From assembly GCA_036946625.1 (NCBI GenBank), contig JAQIIU010000003.1, forward strand, positions 1,687,001 to 1,751,000: a stretch of DNA of 64,000 nucleotides. The letters run 5' to 3'. The DNA comes from Methylorubrum populi (GTDB lineage: Bacteria > Pseudomonadota > Alphaproteobacteria > Rhizobiales > Beijerinckiaceae). Of the stretch, positions 9,495 to 17,955 are shown one piece after another (the first letter of the stretch is position 1; each line of letters starts with the position of its first letter). Both the position numbers and the translations under genes were made by a program. The notes below the pieces were generated by a model. It was not told the origin of the DNA and did not search any database. It saw nothing but the letters and a program-made list of their open reading frames with translations.

Positions 9495-11357
9495 TCATGC
9501 GCTCTCCGCCAGCACCGATTGCCGCTCGAACAGGGCGCGATAGGCCCCGTTCGGGCGCCGCATCAGCGCGGCGTGCGGCCCGTCCTCGACGATGCGGCCG
9601 CGGTCGAACACCAGGATGCGGTCGAGGGCGCGCACCGTCGAGAGGCGGTGGGCGATGACGACGGCGGTGCGCCCGCGCATCAGGCGCTCCATCGCCTCCT
9701 GCACCAGCGCCTCCGATTCCGAATCGAGGCTGGAGGTCGCCTCGTCGAGGATCAGGATCGGCGCGTCCGCCAGGAAGGCACGGGCCAGCGCCACCCGCTG
9801 GCGCTCGCCGCCGGAGAGCTTCACGCCCCGCTCGCCCACCAGCGTGGCGTAGCCCTTCGGCAGCCGCGCGATGAAGTCGTGCGCGTTGGCGAGCCGCGCC
9901 GCCCGCTCGATCTCCTCGGTCGAGGCCCCGGGCCGGCCATAGGCGATGTTCTCGGCGAGCGAGCGGTGAAACAGCACCGGCTCCTGCGGCACGATGGCGA
10001 CCTGCGCCCGCAGGCTCGCCTGCGTCGCCCCTGCCACGTCCTGCCCGTCGATCGTCACCCGTCCGCCGCCGACGTCGTAGAGCCGCTGGATCAGCTTGAC
10101 GAAGGTCGTCTTGCCGGAACCCGAGCGCCCGACGAGGCCGACGCGCTGACCGGCGGGAACCGTCACCGACAATCCGTCGTAGAGCGGCGTGCCGTGGGAG
10201 CCGTAGTGGAAGCGCACCGCCTCGAAGCCGATCGCCCCGCCGCCGACCGCGAGCGGGACGGCCCCGGGACGGTCGGCGACGCCGACGGGCTCCGCCTCCA
10301 GGGCCACCAACTCCTCCATCTCGTTGACCGAGCGCTGGAGGTGGTTGATGTGGCCGCCGATGTCGCGGAGATAGCCGTGGACCACGAAGTAGGTGGTCAG
10401 CACGTAGGCGACCTCGCCCGGGCTCGCCCGACCCTGCCACCAGAGCCACAAGGCGGTGGCGACGATGGCGGTGCGGAAGGCGAGCAGAAGCCCGAGCTGG
10501 GCGGTGCCGCTCCAGGTCACGATCATCCAGGTGCGCCGGGTACGCCGCCGCCACTTCGACAGGACGCGGGCGAGCCGCTCGTCCTCGCGCGCTTCCGCGC
10601 CGAAGGCCTTGACCGCGGCGTTGTTGCCGATCGTGTCGCTGAGCGCGCCGCCGAGCCGGGTGTCGAGGGCGTTCGACAGCGTCGCCGCGGGCGCGATCAC
10701 CCGCGTCGCCAGGAACACGGCGGTGCCGACATAGGCGAGCGCGCCGAGCCCGACCACCGCGCCCATCGCCGGCCAGTGCAGGCCGAGCACCACCGTCGTG
10801 CCGACGAGCACGACGACGGAAGGCAGGACCGAGAGCAGCAGCACGTCGTTGAGCCCGTCGAGCGCCCACATGCCGCGCGAGATCTTGCGCACGGTCGAGC
10901 CCGAGAAGGTGTTGGCGTGCCACTCGGTCGAGAAGCGCTGGACGCGGGCGAAGCTCCGGCGGGCGATGTCGGACATGGTGCCGAGGGTCAGCGGGACGAC
11001 GAGGCTCCAGGCGACGTGGCGCAACAGGATCGTCGCGAGGCTCAACGCCGTCATCACGAGAAAGGCCGGCATCGCCGCCCGAAGCGCCGCGTGGCGCTCG
11101 GCGCCCGACAGCGCATCGACGAGGCGGCCGGCGTAGAGCGGCAGCATCACGTCGGCGAGGGTGGCAAGCGTGATGGCGGCGGCGAGCGCGGCGACGAGGC
11201 CGAGGCGCTCGCGCCAGCCGCGGACGACGAAGGCGAGGACGCGGCGGACCGTATCCGCGCGCCGGGGGGAAGACAGGGACATGGCAGCGCCCGACGGCGA
11301 CGCGTCGGCTCCGAGAGACGCAAGGGGCGACCGCTCGATGGCGTGGCCCGGCGTCAT
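9495..11357 (-). CDS. ABC exporter, fused membrane and ATPase domains
   Basis: 620 residues: an N-terminal transmembrane domain with about six helices (roughly 40-330) and a C-terminal nucleotide-binding domain. Walker A GRSGSGKTT lies at about 405-415, signature KLSGGERQR at about 505-515, and Walker B ILILDEATS at about 525-533, followed by the H-loop IAHRLS. This half-transporter would homodimerise. The substrate is unknown; the general form fits lipid, peptide or drug exporters. Two starts are possible, 11357 and 11282; neither has a clear ribosome binding site. Confidence 0.9.
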   Translation of the reverse strand: MTPGHAIERSPLASLGADASPSGAAMSLSSPRRADTVRRVLAFVVRGWRERLGLVAALAAAITLATLADVMLPLYAGRLVDALSGAERHAALRAAMPAFLVMTALSLATILLRHVAWSLVVPLTLGTMSDIARRSFARVQRFSTEWHANTFSGSTVRKISRGMWALDGLNDVLLLSVLPSVVVLVGTTVVLGLHWPAMGAVVGLGALAYVGTAVFLATRVIAPAATLSNALDTRLGGALSDTIGNNAAVKAFGAEAREDERLARVLSKWRRRTRRTWMIVTWSGTAQLGLLLAFRTAIVATALWLWWQGRASPGEVAYVLTTYFVVHGYLRDIGGHINHLQRSVNEMEELVALEAEPVGVADRPGAVPLAVGGGAIGFEAVRFHYGSHGTPLYDGLSVTVPAGQRVGLVGRSGSGKTTFVKLIQRLYDVGGGRVTIDGQDVAGATQASLRAQVAIVPQEPVLFHRSLAENIAYGRPGASTEEIERAARLANAHDFIARLPKGYATLVGERGVKLSGGERQRVALARAFLADAPILILDEATSSLDSESEALVQEAMERLMRGRTAVVIAHRLSTVRALDRILVFDRGRIVEDGPHAALMRRPNGAYRALFERQSVLAESA

Positions 11358-11631
11358 CAGACTGGGGAGGGGGCGTGAGCCGCGGGGGCCGTCTGGCCGG
11401 GCGGCGGAGGAATGCGCCTAGGCGATTCCGGTAGGAAACGGAGCGATCCCTGCGTGACGGGAGACGATGCCGACAACCATATTGCGCCTCCCTGTTCGAA
11501 CGCGAGCGCCTCGACAGGTAGTCGACCCGAAGCCGATTCGCAACGTCCGATACGGATCAGCCAGGGCTCCGAACGCGGGTCAACACGGCAGGCGTTTCAG
11601 GGTGCCGATCCACCCGATCCGCTCCCTCCGT

Positions 11632-11743
11632 CGTCATTCCGGCGCGCCGGAGACGTGCAGCCCACGACCGGCCGCGACCCTCTACGCGAATCGCGCATCA
11701 CGGGTGGATGTCCGGGTTTCGCTGCACGCCCCCCGGAATGACG
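11632..11743. repeat. Interspersed palindromic repeat, CGTCATTCCGG family
   Basis: An 11-base arm CGTCATTCCGG at 11632 and its exact complement CCGGAATGACG ending at 11743 bracket about 90 bases that contain an internal TGCAGC/GCTGCA pair. It lies in the 553-base stretch between the ABC exporter and cysC, where no gene was seen. It differs in sequence from the other repeat families in this window. Confidence 0.55.
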
Positions 11744-11910
11744 GGCGAGGGCGAGAGGAGCGATGGTCGAAATCTGCAAAGGTGCGCAGGGCCGGCCGGA
11801 GAAACTTCCTCATCTTTTGCCTTTCGGCGCGAACCGGAGCATTTCGTCCGGTGTCCGGCGCGGGAGGCGACTCTCGGCCGAACGCCGCAGGGGGATTGGA
11901 GGATGATGGT

Positions 11911-12579
11911 TTGGTCGCAGCGAAACCCACGGCGAATCCGCCGGACACCCTGACCTGGCAGCCGCTGCAGCCGCGTGAGCGGCGCTGGGTGCGGATGGGG
12001 CAGCGGCCGGCCATTGCGTGGCTCACCGGCCTGTCCGGCGCCGGCAAATCGACCATCGCCAACGCCGTCGACCGAGCTCTGACGGAAGCAGGCCGCGGCA
12101 CCATGGTGCTCGACGGCGACAACCTGCGCCACGGCCTCAACCGCGACCTCGGCTTCACCGCAGCCGACCGGATCGAGAACATCCGCCGCGCCGCCGAGGC
12201 CGCACGGCTGATGGCGGATGCCGGACTGGTGGTGATCGTCTCGCTGATCTCGCCGTTCCGCGCCGAGCGCGCCGCCGCCCGGGCGATCGCCGGCGACATC
12301 CCGTTCCTCGAAGTCTTCATCGACACGCCGCTCTCGGTCTGCGAGGCCCGCGACCCGAAAGGGCTCTACGACCGCGCGCGCGCCGGCGAGATCCCCGACT
12401 TCACCGGCATCTCGGCCCCCTACGAGGCCCCGACGGCACCCGACCTGACGCTGGAAACCCGTGATCGCGCCGTGATGGATTCGGCACAGCCGCTGATCGC
12501 GGCGCTGCTGCGCCTGAGTGCGGACGCGTCGCATACGCACGCCGAACGCGCCGAGGACAGGCGGGGGCGGAAGGGCTGA
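11911..12579 (+). CDS. cysC: Adenylylsulfate (APS) kinase
   Basis: Phosphorylates APS to PAPS in sulfate activation. 222 residues with P-loop GLSGAGKS (40-47), [10 protein letters not shown] (the APS-binding DxDNxRxGL), [12 protein letters not shown] and the LISPF segment typical of APS kinases. I place the start at TTG 11911 because GGAGG lies 8 bases before it and the WQPL...RERRW lead-in resembles the family N-terminus; an ATG at 11995 would remove 28 residues. It stands alone, without cysDN nearby. The C-terminal 20 residues are charged and not conserved. Confidence 0.88.
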   Translation: MVAAKPTANPPDTLTWQPLQPRERRWVRMGQRPAIAWLTGLSGAGKSTIANAVDRALTEAGRGTMVLDGDNLRHGLNRDLGFTAADRIENIRRAAEAARLMADAGLVVIVSLISPFRAERAAARAIAGDIPFLEVFIDTPLSVCEARDPKGLYDRARAGEIPDFTGISAPYEAPTAPDLTLETRDRAVMDSAQPLIAALLRLSADASHTHAERAEDRRGRKG

Positions 12580-13078
12580 TCCGATCCTGCGGGGCGGGAT
12601 CGGCCGCTCCGGCCGAGGCCGTCCGTTTCGATCACGAGACCCATCCCGACTTCGCGAGAGCGGCCTCCTTCCGTTCGCTCCCGACGAGAGGTTGCGCGAA
12701 ACCTTCGAAACCGCCTCAGGCTCGCGCCGATCCTGAAAGACTCGGCCGAACTCTCCTCGCTCCGGCGTCGCGGGACGAAGGCCGCGACGGATCAGGCGCC
12801 GCAGGCACGCCGAAACGACGCGAGGACATCGAACGAGCAAGCGCTCCACCGCAGGCCCGGCCGCCATCGAGAGCGGAGGCCGGGGCACGCCCGTCATCGG
12901 GTAAGCGCCTCCGGCGATGACGGTCTTGCCGCCTCACCGCGTGGCTCGGTCGCGGTCCGATCCGTCTCTGCACACCCGACGACGATATCGGCTGACTGAG
13001 CCCTGTGGATTTTCATCCGCTCATCACGGGCAATTTATCGACGGCGCGTGCCATGCCGCACCCGGCGAACAAACGGCC
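12580..13078. other. Intergenic stretch without a recognisable gene
   Basis: About 500 bases between cysC and the shared upstream element. Both strands contain open frames, but they are arginine-rich GC artefacts with no family features. No convincing terminator was seen, only a weak 7-bp GC hairpin shortly after the cysC stop. Confidence 0.4.
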
Positions 13079-13120
13079 GGGATTAAATTTAAAGTATATT
13101 CCTGTGATAAAACGCACTTT
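13079..13120 (+). promoter_or_regulatory. AT-rich element shared with 40499-40539
   Basis: An unusually AT-rich stretch. It starts GGGATTAAA, continues with TATT and TGTG, and ends AAACGCACTTT. The same blocks occur in the same order and nearly the same spacing at 40499-40539, again upstream of a small secreted-protein gene. The AAACGCACTTT block begins 31 bases after the first G here and 30 bases after it there. It lies 92 bases before the ATG at 13212. A promoter or operator is inferred. Confidence 0.45.
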
Positions 13121-13211
13121 CCAAATATATTTCATGGGATTACTGTCTTCTTGCGAAGCCTGAAGAAGACGAAAAAGTTCGCAGCTCAGGGATTACGAGA
13201 GGGTGGTCGAT

Positions 13212-13517
13212 ATGAAGCGGATGATGACGATCGGTTTCCTGGCTGCGGCGGTGGCTTTCCCCGTCGCCGTGCAGGCGGAAGGTGCGCCCGGCAGCCGACA
13301 GCAGGCTGGCGGCGCTTTCATGAGCAGCTACGTGGACGACCCCTACCACGACCCCCATTCGCTCCATTCGCAGCGGATGGGCTCGGGCCAGATCCTCGGC
13401 GCGCCGATGCTGAGCGAGAATGCCGGCGCCAGGACGAGCCCCGCCCGGGCGGCTCTTCGCTCGGGCGCGGTGGATCCGCACTGGTCGGCGGGGACCGCGC
13501 CGCGCCGGGCACGCTGA
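13212..13517 (+). CDS. Small secreted protein, 101 residues
   Basis: 101 residues with a signal peptide (Lys/Arg start, hydrophobic core, cleavage after about VQA, residue 22). The mature part is polar, His/Ser/Asp-rich in its middle (SYVDDPYHDPHSLHS) and Ala/Arg-rich at the end. No family was recognised. GAGAGGG lies about 9 bases before the ATG; a GTG three codons earlier is an alternative. The leader is unusually AT-rich and carries the element shared with the 40.6 kb secreted-protein gene. Confidence 0.65.
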   Translation: MKRMMTIGFLAAAVAFPVAVQAEGAPGSRQQAGGAFMSSYVDDPYHDPHSLHSQRMGSGQILGAPMLSENAGARTSPARAALRSGAVDPHWSAGTAPRRAR

Positions 13518-13543
13518 GCCCCGATACCCACCACACGCCTCGT

Positions 13544-13577
13544 CTGCATCCGGCCGATCGCGACGGATCGGCCGGAT
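13544..13577 (+). terminator. Strong hairpin after the small secreted-protein gene
   Basis: A perfect 14-bp stem (GCATCCGGCCGATC and its complement) with a 6-base loop, 26 bases past the stop at 13517. No T-run follows, so terminator function is likely but not certain. Confidence 0.5.
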
Positions 13578-13698
13578 GCACGGGACATCACCGTGCCTGC
13601 CCGCCTGGACTTCGCAACCGGCAGGCGATGTCTCGCCTGCCCGGCAAGTGTTCGATCGTCCCGGCGACGAGCGCGGGGACGGCACAGCGAGGTTTGAC

Positions 13699-13969
13699 GT
13701 GGACGGTATCTTCCAAGGCCTCTCGACCTTCCGGGGGACGGTCTTTCCGGGCCAGCGGCAGATATATCGGCAACTGGTCCGCGACGGGCAGCCGCCCGCA
13801 GGCTCTGATCATCGCCTGCGGCGATTCCCGCGTCTCGCCCGAGCGCATCCCCCAATCCGGTCCGGGCGACCTCTTCGTCTGCCGCAACGCCGACGACATC
13901 GTGCCGCCCTTCACCCAGCAGAACGGCGGTGTGTCCTCGGCGATCGAGTACGCCGTCGCAGCGGAGTAG
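13699..13969 (+). pseudogene. Beta-carbonic anhydrase remnant, frameshifted and truncated
   Basis: Starts at GTG with GAGG six bases upstream and reads like a beta-carbonic anhydrase N-terminus up to LVRDGQ. One extra base near 13791-13797 then shifts the frame, after which ALIIACGDSRVSPE (zinc-ligand Cys and the Asp-Arg pair) and GGVSSAIEYAV follow in another frame. It stops at 13969, where the family would continue with the HxxC zinc ligands, so more than half of the enzyme is missing. The next gene, a SulP transporter, begins 11 bases later. Carbonic anhydrase next to SulP is a known pairing; here the enzyme is presumably inactive unless the frameshift is a sequencing error. Confidence 0.8.
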
Positions 13970-13979
13970 GACCCTTGCC

Positions 13980-15548
13980 ATGCGTGCCGCCCTCGGCCGA
14001 CTGATGCCGCCGACCCTGGCCCGGGATCTTCCGGCCTCCTTCGTCGTCTTCCTCGTGGCGATGCCGCTCTGCATGGGCATCGCCATCGCGTCCGGCGTGC
14101 CCGCCGAGCGCGGCCTCATCACCGGCGTGATCGGCGGCATCGTCGTCGGCTTCCTCGCCGGCTCGCCGCTTCAGGTCAGCGGTCCGGCCGCGGGTCTGGC
14201 CGTCATCGTCTTCGAATTCGTGCGCGAGCAGGGCATCGAGGCCCTGGGCCCGGTCCTCGTCGCGGCGGGTGCCATCCAGCTCCTCGCCGGGGCGCTGCGC
14301 GTCGGCGGCTGGTTCCGCGCGATCTCTCCGGCGGTCGTGCACGGCATGCTCGCGGGTATCGGCATCCTGATCGTGCTGGCACAGATCCACGTGCTGACCG
14401 ACGCACTGCCCAAGGCCAACGGCCTCGACAACCTCGTCGCCATCCCGGCCGCCTTCTTCAACTTCGTCTCCGGCCCCGACGGCAACCGGCCCGGTGCCGT
14501 GATCGTCGGCCTCGTCACCATCGTGGCGATGCTCGGCTGGGAGAAGATCCGCCCCGCGACGCTGAAGCTGATCCCGGGCGCCCTCGTCGGCGTCCTGGCC
14601 GGCACCCTCGTCGCCGTCGTCGGCGACATGGCGGTCAAGCGGGTCGTGGTGCCCGAGAACATCTTCGCCTCGGTCGCCCTTCCGGGAGCAGGGGACTGGA
14701 GCCGTCTGACCGAGCCGGCCATGATCCTGATGGCGATCACGCTGGCGGTCGTCGCCAGTGCCGAGAGCCTGCTCTCGGCGGCGGCGGTGGATCGGATGCA
14801 TGACGGCCCGCGCACGCAGTACAACCGCGAGCTCGGCGCGCAGGGCGTCGGCAACATCCTGTGCGGGTTCGCCGGCGGACTGCCGATGACCGGCGTGATC
14901 GTGCGCTCCTCGGCCAACGTCCAGGCCGGTGCGGTGACCCGGGCTTCCACGATCCTGCACGGAAGCTGGATCCTGGCCTTCCTGCTGGTCCTGCCGATGG
15001 TGCTGAAGCTGGTGCCGACGGCCGCGCTCGCCGGCATCCTCGTCGTGACCGGCTGGCGCCTCGTCAGCCCGGCCCACGCCTTCCACCTGCACGAGCGCTA
15101 CGGTCTGCCGACCGCCGCGATCTGGCTCGCGACCATGGTGATGGTCGTCGCCACCGACCTGCTGACCGGCGTGCTCACCGGCCTCGCCCTGAGCCTCGTC
15201 CAGGTCATCCCGCACTATCTCCGCGGCCCGCTCAAGATCGAGGGCGGCGCGGCGCAGACGGTGCAGGGCGGGGCGGTCCAGGCGGTGCCGGAACTGCGGC
15301 TCTCGGGTTCGGCGACCTTCCTGCAACTGCCGCACCTCAACGCGGCGCTGGAGCGCACGCCGGAGGGCACCCCGGTCCGCCTCGCCGCGGAAGACCTGCG
15401 CCACGTCGACCACACCTGCCTGGAGATGATCCGGGAATGGGCGACGCGGCGGGCGAAGACGGGTGCCCGGATCGAAGTGATCGGCGGCGGCGCGAGCGGC
15501 CTGCACCACAGCCTCGCCATGGTCGCCCACGCGGCACCGAAGGATTGA
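13980..15548 (+). CDS. SulP-family anion transporter with STAS domain
   Basis: 522 residues. About 10-12 membrane segments are followed by a C-terminal STAS domain (roughly 430-515). Motifs fit SulP: PASFVVFLVAMPLCMGIA near the start, SPLQVSGPAAGLAV, and AESLLSAAAVDRM. Many SulP proteins of this subgroup lie next to carbonic anhydrases and are candidate bicarbonate transporters; sulfate is the alternative. The start at 13980 follows TAGGA by 8 bases; an ATG at 14004 is possible. Confidence 0.9.
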   Translation: MRAALGRLMPPTLARDLPASFVVFLVAMPLCMGIAIASGVPAERGLITGVIGGIVVGFLAGSPLQVSGPAAGLAVIVFEFVREQGIEALGPVLVAAGAIQLLAGALRVGGWFRAISPAVVHGMLAGIGILIVLAQIHVLTDALPKANGLDNLVAIPAAFFNFVSGPDGNRPGAVIVGLVTIVAMLGWEKIRPATLKLIPGALVGVLAGTLVAVVGDMAVKRVVVPENIFASVALPGAGDWSRLTEPAMILMAITLAVVASAESLLSAAAVDRMHDGPRTQYNRELGAQGVGNILCGFAGGLPMTGVIVRSSANVQAGAVTRASTILHGSWILAFLLVLPMVLKLVPTAALAGILVVTGWRLVSPAHAFHLHERYGLPTAAIWLATMVMVVATDLLTGVLTGLALSLVQVIPHYLRGPLKIEGGAAQTVQGGAVQAVPELRLSGSATFLQLPHLNAALERTPEGTPVRLAAEDLRHVDHTCLEMIREWATRRAKTGARIEVIGGGASGLHHSLAMVAHAAPKD

Positions 15549-15567
15549 GGGCGAGAGCGGGACAATG

Positions 15568-15612
15568 AGAAAGGCCGGTGCCGTCCATCGCGGCACCGGC
15601 CTTTCTCTTTTG
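15568..15612 (+). terminator. Rho-independent terminator after SulP gene
   Basis: A perfect 17-bp stem (GAGAAAGGCCGGTGCCG and its complement ending at 15608) with a 7-base loop is followed by TTTT, 20 bases past the SulP stop. Confidence 0.9.
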
Positions 15613-15620
15613 GCGCGTGG

Positions 15621-15955
15621 TCTCATACGGTATCCGGTCGATCGCTTCGGTCTTTGCCATGCTCCGTCATCGCGAGGCGAAGCCGTGGCGATCCAGGGCG
15701 CGACACCTCCGGATAGGGCGGCGGCCTGGATCGCTTCGCATTCGCTCGCGATGACGGGTGAGGAACCGAGCCGATCAACCGGAAACCGTCTCATACACCA
15801 TCCGGTCGATGGCTTCGGCTTCTCCTGCGTCCTTGCGAGGCGAAGCCGTGGCAAACCAGGGCGCGCCCTTTCCGGACCTGTCGCGCCCTGGATCGCTTCG
15901 CGGCCGCGCGCGATGACGGAGCGCGGCGGAACCCGAAACGGTCAGCCGGAAACCG
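15621..15955. repeat. Two tandem interspersed palindromic repeats, about 167-bp period
   Basis: Two units, each beginning GTCTCATAC (15621 and 15788) followed by a CCGGTCGAT tract. The first contains a perfect inverted pair CGTCATCGCGAG (15665) / CTCGCGATGACG (ending 15756) around GCGATCCAGGGCGCG. The second unit (about 15829-15918) keeps the layout with substitutions. Related half-copies lie at 23338-23371, about 40117-40250 and 43840-43985. This fills the 346 bases between the SulP terminator and hflX. Confidence 0.75.
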
Positions 15956-15958
15956 TCT

Positions 15959-17374
15959 TCATGCGGCCGGCAGGCCCTGCGGACCGCCGATGCGCTGGGC
16001 GGCCTCGAACCGGTTGAGGAAGCGCGGCTCCTTCTCCGGTGCGATGCGGATCGTCATGGCGATCGCCCCGCCCGAATCCGCCTGCCGGTCGAGCACCTCG
16101 GCGTTCTCGTAGAGCCAGTTCAGGGCGGCGCCGTCCTCCGGCGGAAGGGTCACCGCGAAGGTCGAGCGGGCGCGGGCCACCTGCGCCTCGATCCGCTCGG
16201 TCAACGCGGGAAGCCCCTCGCCGGTCAGGGCCGAGACGAGGATCGGCGCCGGCCCGGCGCCGCGATGCGCGGCGCTGAGGTTGAGCAGCCGCATGCGTTC
16301 GCCCTCGTCCAGCAGGTCGGCCTTGTTCCACACCTCGACGATCCGCTCGGCGTCCGGCTCGATGCCGAGTTCGCGCAGAACCGCCTCGACATCCTCCGCC
16401 TGGGCCTGCGTGTCGCCGTGCGAGACGTCGCGGACATGCAGCAGGATATCGGCCTCGATCACGTCTTCCAGCGTGGCGCGGAAGGCGGCGATCAACGAAG
16501 TCGGCAGGTCGGAGATGAAGCCGACCGTGTCGGACAGGATCACCGTCTCGCCGTGAGGCAGCTTGGTCGCCCGGGCGGTCGGGTCGAGGGTGGCGAACAG
16601 CATGTCCTGTGCCCGCACCTCGGCCTTGGTCAGCGCGTTGAACAGGGTCGACTTGCCCGCATTCGTGTAGCCGACGAGCGCGACGATGGGGTAGGGCACC
16701 CGGGCGCGGCTCTTGCGGTGCAGGCCGCGGGTGCGGGTCACCGCGTCGAGGTCGCGCTCGATCCGGGTCATCCGCTCCTGGATCATGCGCCGGTCGGCCT
16801 CGATCTGGGTCTCGCCGGGGCCGCCGAGGAAGCCGAAGCCGCCGCGCTGCCGTTCCAAGTGGGTCCAGGAGCGGACGAGCCGCGACCGCTGATAGGCGAG
16901 GTGGGCGTGCTCGACCTGAAGCGTGCCCTCGCGGGTCGAGGCGCGGCGCCCGAAGATTTCGAGGATCAGGCCGGTGCGGTCGATGACCTTGGCACCCCAG
17001 GCCTTTTCGAGGTTGCGCTGCTGCACCGGCGACAGGGCGCAGTCCATCACCACGAGGCCGATCTCCTCGGCTGTGATCAGGCCGGCCACCTCCTCGACCC
17101 GGCCCTTGCCGAGATAGGTCGAGGGACGCGGGCGCTGGATGTGGACCGAGATCGCCCGGGCAATGTCGAGATCGATGGCTGCGGCGAGGCCCACTGCCTC
17201 GTCGAGCCGCGCCTCGTCGGAGCGCACCGTCTCCGTCTGCCCCGGCGTGAGGCGCTGGCCGGCGCGGGTCAGGTAAGGGCCGAGCACCAGCGTGCGGGTC
17301 GCGGCGGCGATCTCGCCCTCGGGGGCGGCCTTCGCCCGCAGGCGGGCTTCGCCGGGCGGAAGCGGTTCAGTCAT
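15959..17374 (-). CDS. hflX: GTPase HflX
   Basis: 471-residue ribosome-associated GTPase of the Obg-HflX group, which can split stalled or stressed 70S ribosomes. The N-terminal domain holds [12 protein letters not shown] and the GGPGE motif (184-188). The G domain has G1 GYTNAGKS (235-242), G3 DTVGF (282-286) and a later NKAD. The first 25 residues are a variable, charged extension. It lies 97 bases after hfq on the same strand, in the usual ntrX-hfq-hflX order, and is probably cotranscribed with hfq. Confidence 0.95.
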   Translation of the reverse strand: MTEPLPPGEARLRAKAAPEGEIAAATRTLVLGPYLTRAGQRLTPGQTETVRSDEARLDEAVGLAAAIDLDIARAISVHIQRPRPSTYLGKGRVEEVAGLITAEEIGLVVMDCALSPVQQRNLEKAWGAKVIDRTGLILEIFGRRASTREGTLQVEHAHLAYQRSRLVRSWTHLERQRGGFGFLGGPGETQIEADRRMIQERMTRIERDLDAVTRTRGLHRKSRARVPYPIVALVGYTNAGKSTLFNALTKAEVRAQDMLFATLDPTARATKLPHGETVILSDTVGFISDLPTSLIAAFRATLEDVIEADILLHVRDVSHGDTQAQAEDVEAVLRELGIEPDAERIVEVWNKADLLDEGERMRLLNLSAAHRGAGPAPILVSALTGEGLPALTERIEAQVARARSTFAVTLPPEDGAALNWLYENAEVLDRQADSGGAIAMTIRIAPEKEPRFLNRFEAAQRIGGPQGLPAA

Positions 17375-17471
17375 GGCGTCTCCGTGTCATCGTTCCCTCA
17401 TGTCGGGACGATGACGCCATTTTGCATCCACCGGCTTGCGCAAATGACGGAAATCGATCGGCCTTCCGCGG

Positions 17472-17726
17472 TCACGCCTTGTCGGGGGCCGTCTCGTCCG
17501 GCTCGAACAACTGCACCGGGTGGCCGGGCATGATCGTCGAGATCGCGTGCTTGTAGACGAGCTGCGAATGCCCGTCGCGACGCAGCAGGACGCAGAAATT
17601 GTCGAACCAGGTCACGACACCTTGAAGCTTGACGCCATTGACGAGGAAGATCGTCAGCGGGATCTTGTTCTTGCGGACATGGTTGAGGAACGTGTCCTGA
17701 AGGTTCTGAGCGCGCTCGCCCGCCAT
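17472..17726 (-). CDS. hfq: RNA chaperone Hfq
   Basis: 84-residue Sm-like protein that forms hexamers and pairs small RNAs with mRNAs. Sm1 ([19 protein letters not shown] region, about 13-31) and Sm2 with the signature YKHAIST (58-64) are intact. The C-terminal tail is short, as in other alphaproteobacteria. It lies 229 bases after the ntrX stop on the same strand, so it may have its own promoter in 17727-17955. Confidence 0.96.
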   Translation of the reverse strand: MAGERAQNLQDTFLNHVRKNKIPLTIFLVNGVKLQGVVTWFDNFCVLLRRDGHSQLVYKHAISTIMPGHPVQLFEPDETAPDKA

Positions 17727-17955
17727 TTCTTGTTATCCTTGTTTCGAACCGGCACCGCGGATCGGCCGGGTCCCGTAGGGGGAGCGCGGGCCGACGACCC
17801 GGTCGCGACGTGTCGTCACCGTTTCCCCGGGGCTTTTCATTACAGGGCGAAGCTTGCCGCGACGCAAGAGGGTCTCCGCGGCGCGGCGCGTCAATATCCA
17901 CGTCTTGCAACCAGATCGGCCGCCGGTTCGTGCGTCGAACCGGCGGCGGGCTGCC

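Noticed and set aside
7894..10923. Open frame of about 1000 codons on the minus strand across lipA, the COQ10-like gene and the ABC exporter
   Set aside because: It is antisense to lipA and lies in another frame of the ABC exporter; no family motifs.
11698..12897. Minus-strand open frame of about 400 codons opposite cysC
   Set aside because: Most of it is antisense to cysC; the part beyond cysC is Arg/Pro-rich without domain features.
15621..15955. Repeat pair considered as a short CRISPR array
   Set aside because: Only two units of about 167 bases with internal symmetry and similar spacers; no short direct repeats with unique spacers and no cas genes.
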